Below are positions 54,760 to 63,545 of a stretch of 64,000 bases of DNA, piece by piece. This DNA comes from Ruminococcus bicirculans (ex Wegman et al. 2014). GTDB taxonomy: Bacteria > Bacillota > Clostridia > Oscillospirales > Ruminococcaceae. Within the stretch, counting starts at the first letter, position 1; each line of letters opens with the position of its first letter. Both the position numbers and the translations under genes were made by a program. The stretch covers positions 1,488,001-1,552,000 of the forward strand of contig NZ_HF545616.1 in assembly GCF_000723465.1 (NCBI RefSeq), read 5' to 3'. The notes under the pieces were generated by a model, which saw only the letters and a program-made list of their open reading frames with translations, was not told where the DNA came from and ran no database searches.

Positions 54760-54781
54760 CTATTTAATTTTAACAAAATAT

Positions 54782-54810
54782 ATTATACACCATATATCGA
54801 CTATTGTCAA
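54782..54810 (-). promoter_or_regulatory. Consensus sigma-A promoter of metK
   Basis: On the minus strand TTGACA (54805-54810), a 17-base spacer and TATAAT (54782-54787). Transcription would start about 15 bases before the riboswitch aptamer. Confidence 0.88.
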
Positions 54811-54877
54811 CTGTTTTACACATAATTATAGATTATTTTAATGTTTCGTAATAAATCAGCAAATACTAATAAAAGCA

Positions 54878-54906
54878 TTGACTAACTAGGACAAGTTCGT
54901 TATAAT
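54878..54906 (+). promoter_or_regulatory. Sigma-A promoter of the chromate transporter genes
   Basis: TTGACT (54878-54883), a 17-base spacer and TATAAT (54901-54906), 20 bases before the TTG start. It diverges from the metK promoter. Confidence 0.78.
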
Positions 54907-54926
54907 ATAAAAAGAGGTGAGTTTTT

Positions 54927-55511
54927 TTGAAAAATGACAATTCAAATATAAGAACATTGTTTCTGACCTTTCTTAAGATAGGCGTTTTTACCTTTGGCGG
55001 AGGATATGCAATGATAGCCTTGCTAGAAACAGAATTTTGTGTGCGCAAAAATTGGCTTGATAAAAAAGAATTTCTCGATATGACAGCTATATCAGAGTCC
55101 ACCCCCGGACCAACTGCTGTAAACAGTGCTACATATATCGGCTACAAAATAGGCGGTGTGCTGGGTGCTATTGCGGCAACTGTCGGTGTGTGCATACCGT
55201 CGTTTTTTATAATCTACATAATATCACTTTTCTTTGACAAATTTCTGTCTTTAAAAGTAGTCTACGCTGGATTCCGTGGCATTCAGGTGGGCGTAATATA
55301 TCTCATACTTACTGCAGGACTAAGAATGTTGAAAGCACTTGATAACACATTGCTTGACAAAATTATAATTCTTGGAGTTTTCATAATGATGATACTTTTC
55401 ACACTTTTTTCTGTGAAGTTTTCATCAGTATTTTATATTATCATAAGTGGTGCTGTGGGCATTGCCGTGTATCTGATTAAAACCCTCAGAAAGAGAAGTA
55501 CAATAAAATGA
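54927..55511 (+). CDS. chrA: Chromate transporter, first half-size subunit
   Basis: This 194-residue membrane protein of the CHR family has the signature FTFGGGYAMIALLE and SESTPGPTAVNSATYIGYK. Full-length ChrA has two such domains; here two genes encode one each. The family can export chromate, but in anaerobes the natural substrate is often unknown. Translation starts with TTG after AAGAGGTGAG. It overlaps the second gene by 4 bases. Confidence 0.9.
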   Translation: MKNDNSNIRTLFLTFLKIGVFTFGGGYAMIALLETEFCVRKNWLDKKEFLDMTAISESTPGPTAVNSATYIGYKIGGVLGAIAATVGVCIPSFFIIYIISLFFDKFLSLKVVYAGFRGIQVGVIYLILTAGLRMLKALDNTLLDKIIILGVFIMMILFTLFSVKFSSVFYIIISGAVGIAVYLIKTLRKRSTIK

Positions 55512-56074
55512 TATATCTCAAACTTTTTCTCATTTTTCTGGAAATAGGCGCAGTGTCATTCGGCGGAGGATACGGAATGATATCCATTATCCGTGAAAAA
55601 GTTCTTACCTTTGGCTGGCTCAGTGAGGACGAATTTGTGAACTTTATTGCCGTATCTGAGTCCACACCTGGACCACTTGCCGTGAACATGGCGACCTTTG
55701 TAGGCTCATCGCAGGCAGGTTTCATAGGCGGATTGATAGCCACTCTTGGCGTTGTGTTGCCTTCGTTCGTGATAATATTCATCATAGCTTCGATCATGAA
55801 AGATTTGCTGAAATACTCAGGGGTAAAAGCAATGCTTTCAGGCATTCGTCCTTGCGTTGTTGCAATGATACTCGCCACTGGCATTACAATGGCTTTATCT
55901 TCACTGCTAAATATCACCACCATAAATTCAAAGCCTGCTTTTGACTATAAAGCGTTGATAATATTCCTGCTCATAGCCTTGGCAGATGTGCTTCTTTTGA
56001 AACTGAAGAAATTCAAGCTCTCACCGATCACAATTATCGTAAGCTCCGCCTTTCTCGGCATAATATTCTATTAA
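55508..56074 (+). CDS. chrA: Chromate transporter, second half-size subunit
   Basis: This 188-residue membrane protein is the partner half-subunit, with VSFGGGYGMISIIRE and SESTPGPLAVNMATFVG. The two halves presumably insert in opposite orientations and form a heterodimer, as reported for other paired short ChrA proteins. It begins at the overlapping ATG and ends just before a shared terminator. Confidence 0.9.
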   Translation: MIYLKLFLIFLEIGAVSFGGGYGMISIIREKVLTFGWLSEDEFVNFIAVSESTPGPLAVNMATFVGSSQAGFIGGLIATLGVVLPSFVIIFIIASIMKDLLKYSGVKAMLSGIRPCVVAMILATGITMALSSLLNITTINSKPAFDYKALIIFLLIALADVLLLKLKKFKLSPITIIVSSAFLGIIFY

Positions 56075-56112
56075 AAAAAGCTGTAACACCGCAAAGTGCT
56101 ACAGCTTTTAAT
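56073..56112. terminator. Shared terminator between chrA and icd
   Basis: AAGCTGTA (56078-56085) pairs with TACAGCTT (56100-56107) with A-rich and T-rich flanks, which suits termination from both converging genes. Confidence 0.8.
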
Positions 56113-56128
56113 ATTTGTGATATGAAAA

Positions 56129-57340
56129 TTAACCCAGAAGCTTTTTAAGTCTCTCGTCAACAGCCTTAAGGAAGTCCACTGTATTTACTTTCTTCTTATT
56201 TTCAAGTGTAGAAAGCAGATAAAGATCACCTGTCATAACACCGTCTTCAATAGTTTCGATAGTTGCCTTTTCAAGACAATCAGCAAAGTTCATAAGCTCA
56301 GGCAGGTTATCGAGTTCGCCTCTTTTTCTCAGAGCGCCTGTCCATGCGAACAGTGTGGCAACTGAGTTTGTAGAAGTTTCTTCGCCCTTGAGGTGCTTGT
56401 AATAGTGTCTTTGAACAGTACCGTGAGCAGCCTCATATTCATAGATTCCGTCAGGTGAAACAAGAACAGAAGTCATCATAGCCAGTGAGCCATATGCTGT
56501 AGCTACCATGTCAGACATTACGTCACCGTCATAGTTCTTGCAGGCCCAGATATAACCGCCGTTTGAACGAATAACTCTTGCAACAGCATCGTCGATAAGA
56601 GTATAGAAATACTCGATACCAGCCGCTTCAAACTTAGCCTTGTACTCGTTGTCATATATCTCCTGGAAGATATCCTTGAATGTGTGGTCATACTTCTTTG
56701 AAATAGTATCCTTTGTAGCAAACCAAACATCCTGCTTCTTATCAAGTGCAAAATTAAAGCAAGCTCTTGCGAATGAAGCGATAGAAGTTGACTTGTTATG
56801 CTGACCCTGAATAATTCCGTCGCACTCAAAGTTGTAAATTGTTTCTCTAGTTTCCTTGCCGTCCTTGTCAGTGCAAACAAGCTCTGCCTTTGAGCCAGCA
56901 GGACACTTCATTTCAACGTTCTTATAAACGTCGCCGTATGCGTGACGAGCGATAGTGATAGGCTTTGTCCATGTAGGAATGTATGGAGTGATACCCTTAA
57001 CAAGGATAGGAGTTCTGAAAACTGTACCGTCAAGGATAGCTCTGATAGTGCCGTTAGGGGATTTCCACATTTCCTTGAGGTTGTATTCAGGCATTCTCGC
57101 AGCGTTAGGTGTGATAGTTGCGCACTTAACAGCAACGCCGTATTTCTTTGTAGCGTTTGCAGAGTCAACAGTTACCTGATCGTCGGTCTCATTTCTATGA
57201 ACAAGACCAAGATCATAGTATTCTGTTTTAAGGTCAATATATGGAGTAAGAAGAATATCCTTTATATCCTGCCAGATAATTCTGGTCATTTCGTCGCCGT
57301 CCATTTCAACGAGCGGTGTTTTCATCTGAATTTTTGCCAT
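56129..57340 (-). CDS. icd: NADP isocitrate dehydrogenase, eukaryote-like type
   Basis: This 403-residue enzyme oxidises isocitrate to 2-oxoglutarate. It opens [20 protein letters not shown] and has the [29 protein letters not shown] and [15 protein letters not shown] segments of the homodimeric, eukaryote-like branch, not the E. coli type. TAGGAGG lies upstream. Aconitase is encoded upstream in the same direction, so the two probably supply 2-oxoglutarate for glutamate. No citrate synthase gene is in the window. Confidence 0.96.
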   Translation of the reverse strand: MAKIQMKTPLVEMDGDEMTRIIWQDIKDILLTPYIDLKTEYYDLGLVHRNETDDQVTVDSANATKKYGVAVKCATITPNAARMPEYNLKEMWKSPNGTIRAILDGTVFRTPILVKGITPYIPTWTKPITIARHAYGDVYKNVEMKCPAGSKAELVCTDKDGKETRETIYNFECDGIIQGQHNKSTSIASFARACFNFALDKKQDVWFATKDTISKKYDHTFKDIFQEIYDNEYKAKFEAAGIEYFYTLIDDAVARVIRSNGGYIWACKNYDGDVMSDMVATAYGSLAMMTSVLVSPDGIYEYEAAHGTVQRHYYKHLKGEETSTNSVATLFAWTGALRKRGELDNLPELMNFADCLEKATIETIEDGVMTGDLYLLSTLENKKKVNTVDFLKAVDERLKKLLG

Positions 57341-57352
57341 TGGTAAGACCTC

Positions 57353-57550
57353 CTATAAAGTAATAATGGAATATCCGTTGTTTTTAGCTATCGCAGATAT
57401 CTTTTTGTAAACGTCAAGACTTGCAATTATAAGCTCCTAGTTGTCGCTGTCATTGTCCGTAATAAATGCGGCAATATCGGCAATAAAAGAATAGTTTTTC
57501 ATTTCCGGAGTGCTGTCCTTTGTGCCGAAAAGTTTCGAGAAAATCCCCAT
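57353..57550 (-). pseudogene. Small gene with an in-frame amber codon between aconitase and icd
   Basis: On the minus strand an ATG at 57550, with GGAGGT at 57555-57560, opens a frame that reads MGIFSKLFGTKDSTPEMKNY and on to DNDSDN, then meets TAG at 57437-57439 (codon 38). The same frame continues without another stop for 27 codons (ELIIASLDVYKKISAIAKNN and GYSIITL) and ends in TAG at 57353-57355, 12 bases before the icd start and inside its ribosome binding site. The layout suggests one 65-codon gene that was interrupted. I do not recognise the protein. It could instead be a 37-residue gene followed by noncoding sequence. Confidence 0.5.
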
Positions 57551-57573
57551 AGGGACCTCCATATCAGACTTCA

Positions 57574-59514
57574 TTATTTTGAGAGCTGTTCTCTTGTGTA
57601 GTCAAGCAGACCACCTGCAAGGATAATATCCTTTGTTCTGCCTGTAAGCTCGCAGAGAACTGGTATCTCAACACCTGTTGTCTTATTCACAACAATGAGC
57701 TTAGACATATCAGCCTCAACATCTGCACGAACGTCAGCAAGAACGATCTCATCGCCCTGATTTATCTTGTCATAGTCAGCTTCATTTACAAATGTGAGCG
57801 GAAGGATACCTGCGTTGATAAGATTAGCTCTGTGTATTCTTGCAAAGCTCTTAACAAGAACAGCCTTTATGCCAAGATAGAGAGGAGCAAGTGCTGCGTG
57901 TTCTCTTGATGAACCCTGACCATAGTTTGAGCCGCCAACGATTATTGACTTGCCCATGTTCTTTGCACGTCTTGGGAAGTCCTCATCACATACTGTAAAG
58001 CAATGCTGTGATATAGCAGGGATATTTGAACGCAATGGAAGTATCTTCGCACCGGCAGGCATGATGTGGTCGGTTGTGATGTTGTCGCCCACCTTAAGTG
58101 ATACCTGACAATCAATGCTGTCATCAAGCGGTGAAGTCTGTGGGAAAGGCTTGATATTTGGTCCTCTAAGAACCTCAACGCTGTCCATATCAGCCTCGTC
58201 AGCTGGCGGAACAACCATATTGTCGTTTATCTTGAAATGTTCAGGAAGCTTGAACTCAGGCATATCTCCAAGTGTTCTTGGGTCTGTGAGGTAGCCTGTG
58301 AGAGCTGAAACAGCAGCCATTTCAGGTGATACCAGATAGATCTGACCATCCTTTGTGCCTGAACGTCCCTCAAAGTTTCTGTTGAATGTTCTAAGTGAAA
58401 CACCCTTTGAGTTAGGTGACTGACCCATACCGATACATGGGCCGCAAGCGGATTCAAGTATTCTTGCGCCTGCTGCTATCATATCAGCAAGTGCGCCGTT
58501 CTCAGCGATCATGTTAAGTACCTGCTTTGAGCCTGGAGCGATTGCAAGTGAAACGCTAGGGTCAACTGTCTTGCCCTTAAGAATGTGAGCTACTTTCATC
58601 ATGTCAACATAAGAAGAGTTTGTGCATGAGCCGATACAAACCTGATCTATCTTAAGCTTTCCGATCTCATTTACGCTCTTAACGTTGTCAGGAGAATGAG
58701 GACAGGCAGCCAGTGGTACGAGCTGTGAAAGATCGATGTCTATCTGTTCGTCATAGACAGCGTCATCATCAGCCTTTAGCTCGCTCCATACGTCAGCTCT
58801 GTCCTGAGCCTTCAGAAATGCAAGTGTTGTTTCGTCAGAAGGGAAGATAGATGTGGTTGCACCAAGCTCAGCACCCATATTTGTGATAGTTGCTCTCTCA
58901 GGGACTGTAAGTGTCTTTACGCCCTCACCGCAGTATTCTATAACTTTGCCTACGCCGCCCTTTACAGACATTCTTCTGAGAACTTCAAGGATAACGTCCT
59001 TAGCTGATACCCATGGAGAAAGCTTGCCTGTGAGATTTACCTTTACTATCTTAGGATATGTGATGTAATAAGCACCACCACCCATTGCAACTGCAACATC
59101 AAGTCCACCTGCACCTATAGCGATCATTCCGATACCACCGCCTGTTGGAGTGTGGCTGTCAGAGCCTATAAGGGTCTTACCTGGTATACCGAAACGCTCA
59201 AGATGTACCTGATGACAGATACCGTTTCCGGGACGTGAAAAATAAATGCCGTGCTTCTTGCAGACAGAACCGATAAATCTGTGGTCGTCGGCATTCTCAA
59301 AGCCTGACTGAAGCGTGTTGTGGTCGATATAAGCTACAGACTTTTCCGTTCTGACACGAGGAACGCCCATTGCCTCATATTCAAGATAAGCCATTGTACC
59401 TGTTGCGTCCTGAGTAAGTGTCTGGTCGATACGGATACCGATCTCCTGACCCTTAACAAATTCGCCGTCAACAAGATGTGCTTTAAGTATTTTTTCTGTT
59501 AAAGTAAGTCCCAT
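57574..59514 (-). CDS. acn: Aconitate hydratase
   Basis: This 646-residue iron-sulfur enzyme isomerises citrate to isocitrate. The cluster cysteines are in IGSCTNSSYVDMM and SACGPCIGMGQSPNSKG. Other family blocks are GIGMIAIGAGGLDVAVAM and, in the C-terminal swivel domain, GGSNYGQGSSREHAALAP. The frame is open to 59889, but that part covers the promoter and a divergent gene; ATG 59514 with AAAGGA nearby matches the family start. It heads the unit that also contains icd. Confidence 0.95.
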   Translation of the reverse strand: MGLTLTEKILKAHLVDGEFVKGQEIGIRIDQTLTQDATGTMAYLEYEAMGVPRVRTEKSVAYIDHNTLQSGFENADDHRFIGSVCKKHGIYFSRPGNGICHQVHLERFGIPGKTLIGSDSHTPTGGGIGMIAIGAGGLDVAVAMGGGAYYITYPKIVKVNLTGKLSPWVSAKDVILEVLRRMSVKGGVGKVIEYCGEGVKTLTVPERATITNMGAELGATTSIFPSDETTLAFLKAQDRADVWSELKADDDAVYDEQIDIDLSQLVPLAACPHSPDNVKSVNEIGKLKIDQVCIGSCTNSSYVDMMKVAHILKGKTVDPSVSLAIAPGSKQVLNMIAENGALADMIAAGARILESACGPCIGMGQSPNSKGVSLRTFNRNFEGRSGTKDGQIYLVSPEMAAVSALTGYLTDPRTLGDMPEFKLPEHFKINDNMVVPPADEADMDSVEVLRGPNIKPFPQTSPLDDSIDCQVSLKVGDNITTDHIMPAGAKILPLRSNIPAISQHCFTVCDEDFPRRAKNMGKSIIVGGSNYGQGSSREHAALAPLYLGIKAVLVKSFARIHRANLINAGILPLTFVNEADYDKINQGDEIVLADVRADVEADMSKLIVVNKTTGVEIPVLCELTGRTKDIILAGGLLDYTREQLSK

Positions 59515-59551
59515 TGTAACAACAATCCTTTCAAAAATAACTGATATTAAT

Positions 59552-59580
59552 ATTTTATAACAAATTGCGATTTTTGTCAA
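59552..59580 (-). promoter_or_regulatory. Sigma-A promoter of the aconitase-icd unit
   Basis: On the minus strand TTGACA (59575-59580), a 17-base spacer and TAAAAT (59552-59557), about 38 bases upstream of the aconitase ATG. Confidence 0.75.
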
Positions 59581-59684
59581 GGTAAATATAAACATTTGCT
59601 TGATTTTATAGCGTTTTAGTGCATATTTTTGCATGGTATACGTCAATTTACTGTATAAATTTTCATTTCTTACGATATCCTTAC

Positions 59685-59713
59685 TTGACACGGCAAAGCG
59701 TATATTATATAAT
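59685..59713 (+). promoter_or_regulatory. Sigma-A promoter of the transglutaminase gene
   Basis: TTGACA (59685-59690), a 17-base spacer and TATAAT (59708-59713), 37 bases before the ATG at 59750. It diverges from the aconitase promoter. Confidence 0.82.
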
Positions 59714-59749
59714 AGTTGTGTTATCAGAGAAAACAAGGCGGTGAAAAGC

Positions 59750-60736
59750 ATGAAAGCAAAAACTGTTTTGATATTATTATCGGCGGTGATACTATGTCTG
59801 ACAGGCTGTACAGAGTCACAAAAGCCCACAACAGTTGTGGATAATTCCTCTGCCGTGACTACGTCATCAAGTGCTGACAGCGACAGCACAAATTCCTACT
59901 ATGACAGCACGCCTATATCTCAGGCTTATCTCTCAGGCAATACAGCAAATCTTGATGATAAACAGCTTGAAATATACAACAAAGCCGTTTCAGCCATTGA
60001 AAAACTTATTACCCTTGACATGAACGATTACGAAAAAGAGCTTGCGGTACATGATTATATAGTCGGCTGTTCAAGCTATGACGAAGCACATCTCAATGCG
60101 CTTGGTATTGGCCTGCCAAACTCTGATAATCCATATGGCTGTCTTATAAACGGAAAAGCAATATGCTCAGGCTATTCCACAACGTTTCAGCTTTTTATGG
60201 ATATGCTGGAAATACCCTGCAAGACCATATACGCCACAGATTTTGAGGGCGACGATCACTCATGGAACATAGTTCAAATAGGAGAAAGCTGGTATTATGT
60301 TGATGCCTGCTGGGACGACCCTATCCCTGACTTTACGGATAGACCAGTAAGGCACAAGTATTTTAACGTCTCAAAAGAATACATGAAAACAAAACACGTC
60401 TGGGACGATACAGAGCTTCCTGATACAGATAGTACAAAGTTCAGCTATATTACGCAGACAGTTACGCATATAAACTCAGTAAATGAGATAGAGAGTCTTA
60501 TGGAAAAGGCTTTGGATAATATGCAGGACAGCGTGGCGGTAACGTCAGATATGAGCGATTTTCAATTCAGTGAAACTGACCAGATAGACACGAACTTCAA
60601 TGAGGAAAATATCAAAGGGCTTAGCAAAGTTTTTGACAGCTTCTGCGAAAAGCATACAGATCATCAAGTATACTGTCAACGCGTTCAAAACGGAAATGAT
60701 ATAGTTTTGGTGATGTACATGAGAAAATTCAGATAG
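59750..60736 (+). CDS. Transglutaminase-like lipoprotein
   Basis: This 328-residue protein has a lipoprotein signal peptide with lipobox LTGC (Cys20), a Ser/Thr-rich linker (about 25-50) and a transglutaminase-core domain. The catalytic triad is visible as Cys139 in GKAICSGYS, His170 in DDHSWNIV and Asp185 in WYYVDACWDD. Such extracellular proteins act as peptidases or cross-linkers, and the substrate here is unknown. The frame is open from 59633, but that region holds the promoter. It is followed 9 bases later by a HisA-like gene. Confidence 0.87.
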   Translation: MKAKTVLILLSAVILCLTGCTESQKPTTVVDNSSAVTTSSSADSDSTNSYYDSTPISQAYLSGNTANLDDKQLEIYNKAVSAIEKLITLDMNDYEKELAVHDYIVGCSSYDEAHLNALGIGLPNSDNPYGCLINGKAICSGYSTTFQLFMDMLEIPCKTIYATDFEGDDHSWNIVQIGESWYYVDACWDDPIPDFTDRPVRHKYFNVSKEYMKTKHVWDDTELPDTDSTKFSYITQTVTHINSVNEIESLMEKALDNMQDSVAVTSDMSDFQFSETDQIDTNFNEENIKGLSKVFDSFCEKHTDHQVYCQRVQNGNDIVLVMYMRKFR

Positions 60737-60745
60737 GAGAGAGCA

Positions 60746-61519
60746 ATGAAATTCAGACCTTGCATAGATATCCATAACGGTAATGTAAAACAGATAGTGG
60801 GCGGAAGCCTTTCTGACAAAAATAATTATGCTGTGGATAACTTCGTTTCAGAATATGACGGAGCTTATTATGGCAAGCTTTATAAGTCATACGGACTGAC
60901 GGGGGGACATATTATTATACTGAACCCTGTCGGCAGCGAATTTTACAACGCAGACCTCGAACAAGCCTACAGTGCATTATCCGCATTTGAGGGCGGATTG
61001 CAGATAGGCGGCGGAATAAATGATGAAAACGCCGCACAATTTCTTGAAAAGGGCGCAAGTCACGTTATCGTGACGAGCTTTGTTTTCAAAAACGGTGTTG
61101 TTAATTTCGATAATCTGAACAGACTGGTGAAGTCCGTTGGCAAAAGCAGACTTGTTCTTGACCTTTCCTGCCGCAAAAGGGACGGGAAGTATTACGTTGT
61201 GACCGACCGTTGGCAGAAATTCACCGATATTGAAATGAACAGCCAGACCTTAGAAATGTTCTCAAAATATTGTGATGAATTTCTTATCCATGCTGTTGAC
61301 ACAGAGGGCAAAGCAAAGGGCATTGAGCCGCAGATAGCAAAGATAATGGGAGAATACTGCACCATTCCATCGACCTATGCCGGAGGAATTTCATCATTTG
61401 AGGATCTCGATAACCTGAAAGAACTCGGCAGGGGAAAGATAGATTTCACCATAGGCTCTGCCCTTGACATTTTCGGTGGAAATATGAACTTTGAAAAAGT
61501 CGCTGTCTACGGCAAATAG
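60746..61519 (+). CDS. hisA: Phosphoribosylformimino-AICAR isomerase, eukaryote-type HisA
   Basis: This 257-residue TIM barrel resembles the eukaryote-type HisA, which isomerises ProFAR to PRFAR in histidine synthesis. It opens FRPCIDIHNGNVKQIVGGSL with the catalytic aspartate in CIDIHNG, and has LQIGGGINDENA, LVLDLSCRKRDGKYYVVTDRW and IHAVDTEGKAKGIE. The other his genes are not nearby. AGGAGAG precedes the ATG, and it lies 9 bases after the transglutaminase gene, so the two are likely co-transcribed. Confidence 0.88.
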   Translation: MKFRPCIDIHNGNVKQIVGGSLSDKNNYAVDNFVSEYDGAYYGKLYKSYGLTGGHIIILNPVGSEFYNADLEQAYSALSAFEGGLQIGGGINDENAAQFLEKGASHVIVTSFVFKNGVVNFDNLNRLVKSVGKSRLVLDLSCRKRDGKYYVVTDRWQKFTDIEMNSQTLEMFSKYCDEFLIHAVDTEGKAKGIEPQIAKIMGEYCTIPSTYAGGISSFEDLDNLKELGRGKIDFTIGSALDIFGGNMNFEKVAVYGK

Positions 61520-61583
61520 CCACGCCTTATGCAATAAACACAATATTTATAGCTGTTTGCTGCATATTTTGGCACAAAAAGAT

Positions 61584-61612
61584 TTGCAATTTTAGCGGAA
61601 ATATGTTATAAT
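61584..61612 (+). promoter_or_regulatory. Sigma-A promoter of ddl
   Basis: TTGCAA (61584-61589), a 17-base spacer and TATAAT (61607-61612), 34 bases before the ddl ATG. Confidence 0.78.
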
Positions 61613-61645
61613 ATTATGATACTAATTCAGAAAGGACGAATTTTT

Positions 61646-62728
61646 ATGTCTAAGATCCGAGTTGCCGTTATTTTCGGCGGAAAATCAAACGAGCACGACG
61701 TATCTGTTGTTTCTGCAACTCACGTTATAAAGAGTATACCAAAGGACAAATATGATGTTATTTGTATCGGAATAACAAAAAAAGGTCACTGGATGAAATA
61801 TATAGGAGATGTTGACGATATTGCGTCAAACAAATGGGAACAGCACCCTGATAATGTTCCATGCGTTCTCAGCCCTGACCCTCTTCACAAGGGCTTTATC
61901 GCTCTTGGCGAAAACGGCGAATATCAGAATGTAAAAGTTGACGTTATTTTCCCAGTCCTTCACGGAAAGAACGGTGAAGACGGCACTATTCAGGGGCTTT
62001 TTCAGCTTGCTGAGATACCATTTGTAGGCTGTGACTGCATATCCTCTGCAAACTGCATGGATAAGGGACTTACACACACTGTTCTTGACGCAAACGGCAT
62101 AAAGACAGCAAAGTGGGTAGGCATTATAACCTCAGAGCTTTCACATCTTGACAAAAAGTGCGACGAAATGGAAAGCAAGCTTGGCTATCCTATGTTCGTC
62201 AAGCCTGCAAACTGTGGTTCTTCGGTGGGCGTTTCAAAAGCTAAAAACAGAGACGAGCTTAAATCTGCTATCAAGCTTGCATTTGCTCATGACAGCAAGG
62301 TCATTGTAGAAGAAACTATAGTAGGCATGGAGTGCGAGTGTGCGGTAATGGGCAATGACGAGCCTTTTGCTTCAACTGTCGGTGAAGTATGCTCCGCAAA
62401 TGACGAGTTTTACGATTTTGACGCAAAATATAATGACGCCGCTTCCAAAACGCTTATCCCTGCAAGAATGAGCGAGGAAAGCATTGAAGAAATAAGAAAG
62501 ACGGCTGTCAAGGCATACAGAGCAATGGGCTGCAGCGGACTTTCAAGAGTAGACTTCTTCCTTATGAAAGACGGCACTGTTATTCTTAACGAGATAAATA
62601 CTCTCCCAGGTCACACGCCTATAAGTATGTATCCACAGCTTATGCAGTACGAGGGAATGACCCCTGCACAGCAGGAAGATAAGCTTATCAAGCTGGCACT
62701 TGATAAGGCGGAGGTTGATTATGAATAA
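61646..62728 (+). CDS. ddl: D-alanine--D-alanine ligase
   Basis: This 360-residue ATP-grasp ligase joins two D-alanines for the peptidoglycan stem peptide. It opens RVAVIFGGKSNEHDVSVVSA and includes FPVLHGKNGEDGTIQGL, VKPANCGSSVGVSKA and LNEINTLPGHTPISMYP. ATG 61646 with AAAGGAC upstream is chosen over a start at 61616. It overlaps murI by 8 bases, so two D-amino-acid steps of wall synthesis are coupled. Confidence 0.95.
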   Translation: MSKIRVAVIFGGKSNEHDVSVVSATHVIKSIPKDKYDVICIGITKKGHWMKYIGDVDDIASNKWEQHPDNVPCVLSPDPLHKGFIALGENGEYQNVKVDVIFPVLHGKNGEDGTIQGLFQLAEIPFVGCDCISSANCMDKGLTHTVLDANGIKTAKWVGIITSELSHLDKKCDEMESKLGYPMFVKPANCGSSVGVSKAKNRDELKSAIKLAFAHDSKVIVEETIVGMECECAVMGNDEPFASTVGEVCSANDEFYDFDAKYNDAASKTLIPARMSEESIEEIRKTAVKAYRAMGCSGLSRVDFFLMKDGTVILNEINTLPGHTPISMYPQLMQYEGMTPAQQEDKLIKLALDKAEVDYE

Positions 62729-63530
62729 CGCCGCCATTGGAGTTTTCGACTCAGGAGTTGGCGGGCTTACCTGTGTGAAAGAGCTTATAAAGCTTCTGCC
62801 AAATGAAAATATCGTTTATCTTGGCGACACGGCAAGAGTGCCATACGGCTCAAAAAGCAGAGAGACTATAATGAGCTATGCCAGACAGGATATAGAGTTT
62901 CTTAAACAGCATAACGTTAAAATGATACTCGTTGCTTGCGGTACAGTTTCTTCTGTATTGCCTGCAATGGATATAAAGTCAGATATCTCCATAAGCGGAG
63001 TTGTTGAGCCTGCTGTAAAGGCTGCCTGCTCTGCTACAAAGAATAACAGGATAGGCGTTATAGCCACAAGTGCGACCATAAAGAGCGGCATTTACGGCAA
63101 AGCTATAAGAAGCATTAACCCTAACATCAAGGTGGTCGGCAAGGCTTGTCCTATGTTCGTACCACTGGTAGAGAATGGCTATACTGCCCCTGATTGCGTG
63201 CCTGCAAGGTATATCGCACAGGAGTATCTTGAAATAATGAAAAAAGAAGACGTTGATACGCTTATTCTCGGCTGTACTCACTATCCACACCTCACTGAAC
63301 TAATTTCAGATATAATGGGCGAGGGTGTAACACTTGTTTCATCAGGTGCAGAGCTTGCGAAATATGCACTCAACTCCCTTTCATACAGCGATGATACGGC
63401 TGAAAGAGAAGAGCGTGAGAGCCTTGAGCTTTACTGTACCGACAGCGTTGAGCTGTTTTCTGAGAATGTTGAACGTTTTCTCGGAAACAATATCAATGCA
63501 CAAATATCAAAATGCAGCCTAAAGCTGTAA
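62721..63530 (+). CDS. murI: Glutamate racemase
   Basis: This 269-residue racemase makes D-glutamate for peptidoglycan. It opens IGVFDSGVGGLTCVKEL with Asp10 and Ser11, has the second cysteine in LGCTHYPHL (Cys185, His187), and a glutamate at 151. The first catalytic cysteine, Cys73, is in VACGTVSS, where most racemases have Ala-Cys-Asn-Thr. GGCGGAGG lies before the ATG. The pairing with ddl supports a wall role. Confidence 0.92.
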   Translation: MNNAAIGVFDSGVGGLTCVKELIKLLPNENIVYLGDTARVPYGSKSRETIMSYARQDIEFLKQHNVKMILVACGTVSSVLPAMDIKSDISISGVVEPAVKAACSATKNNRIGVIATSATIKSGIYGKAIRSINPNIKVVGKACPMFVPLVENGYTAPDCVPARYIAQEYLEIMKKEDVDTLILGCTHYPHLTELISDIMGEGVTLVSSGAELAKYALNSLSYSDDTAEREERESLELYCTDSVELFSENVERFLGNNINAQISKCSLKL

Positions 63531-63545
63531 ACTGGAGGATTTTAT

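Noticed and set aside
59633-59749. A 39-residue extension of the transglutaminase frame.
   Set aside because: It contains the TTGACA and TATAAT of that gene's own promoter, and the signal peptide begins at ATG 59750.
59515-59889. A 125-residue N-terminal extension of the aconitase frame.
   Set aside because: It covers the aconitase promoter and the 5' end of the divergent lipoprotein gene, and the family start matches ATG 59514.
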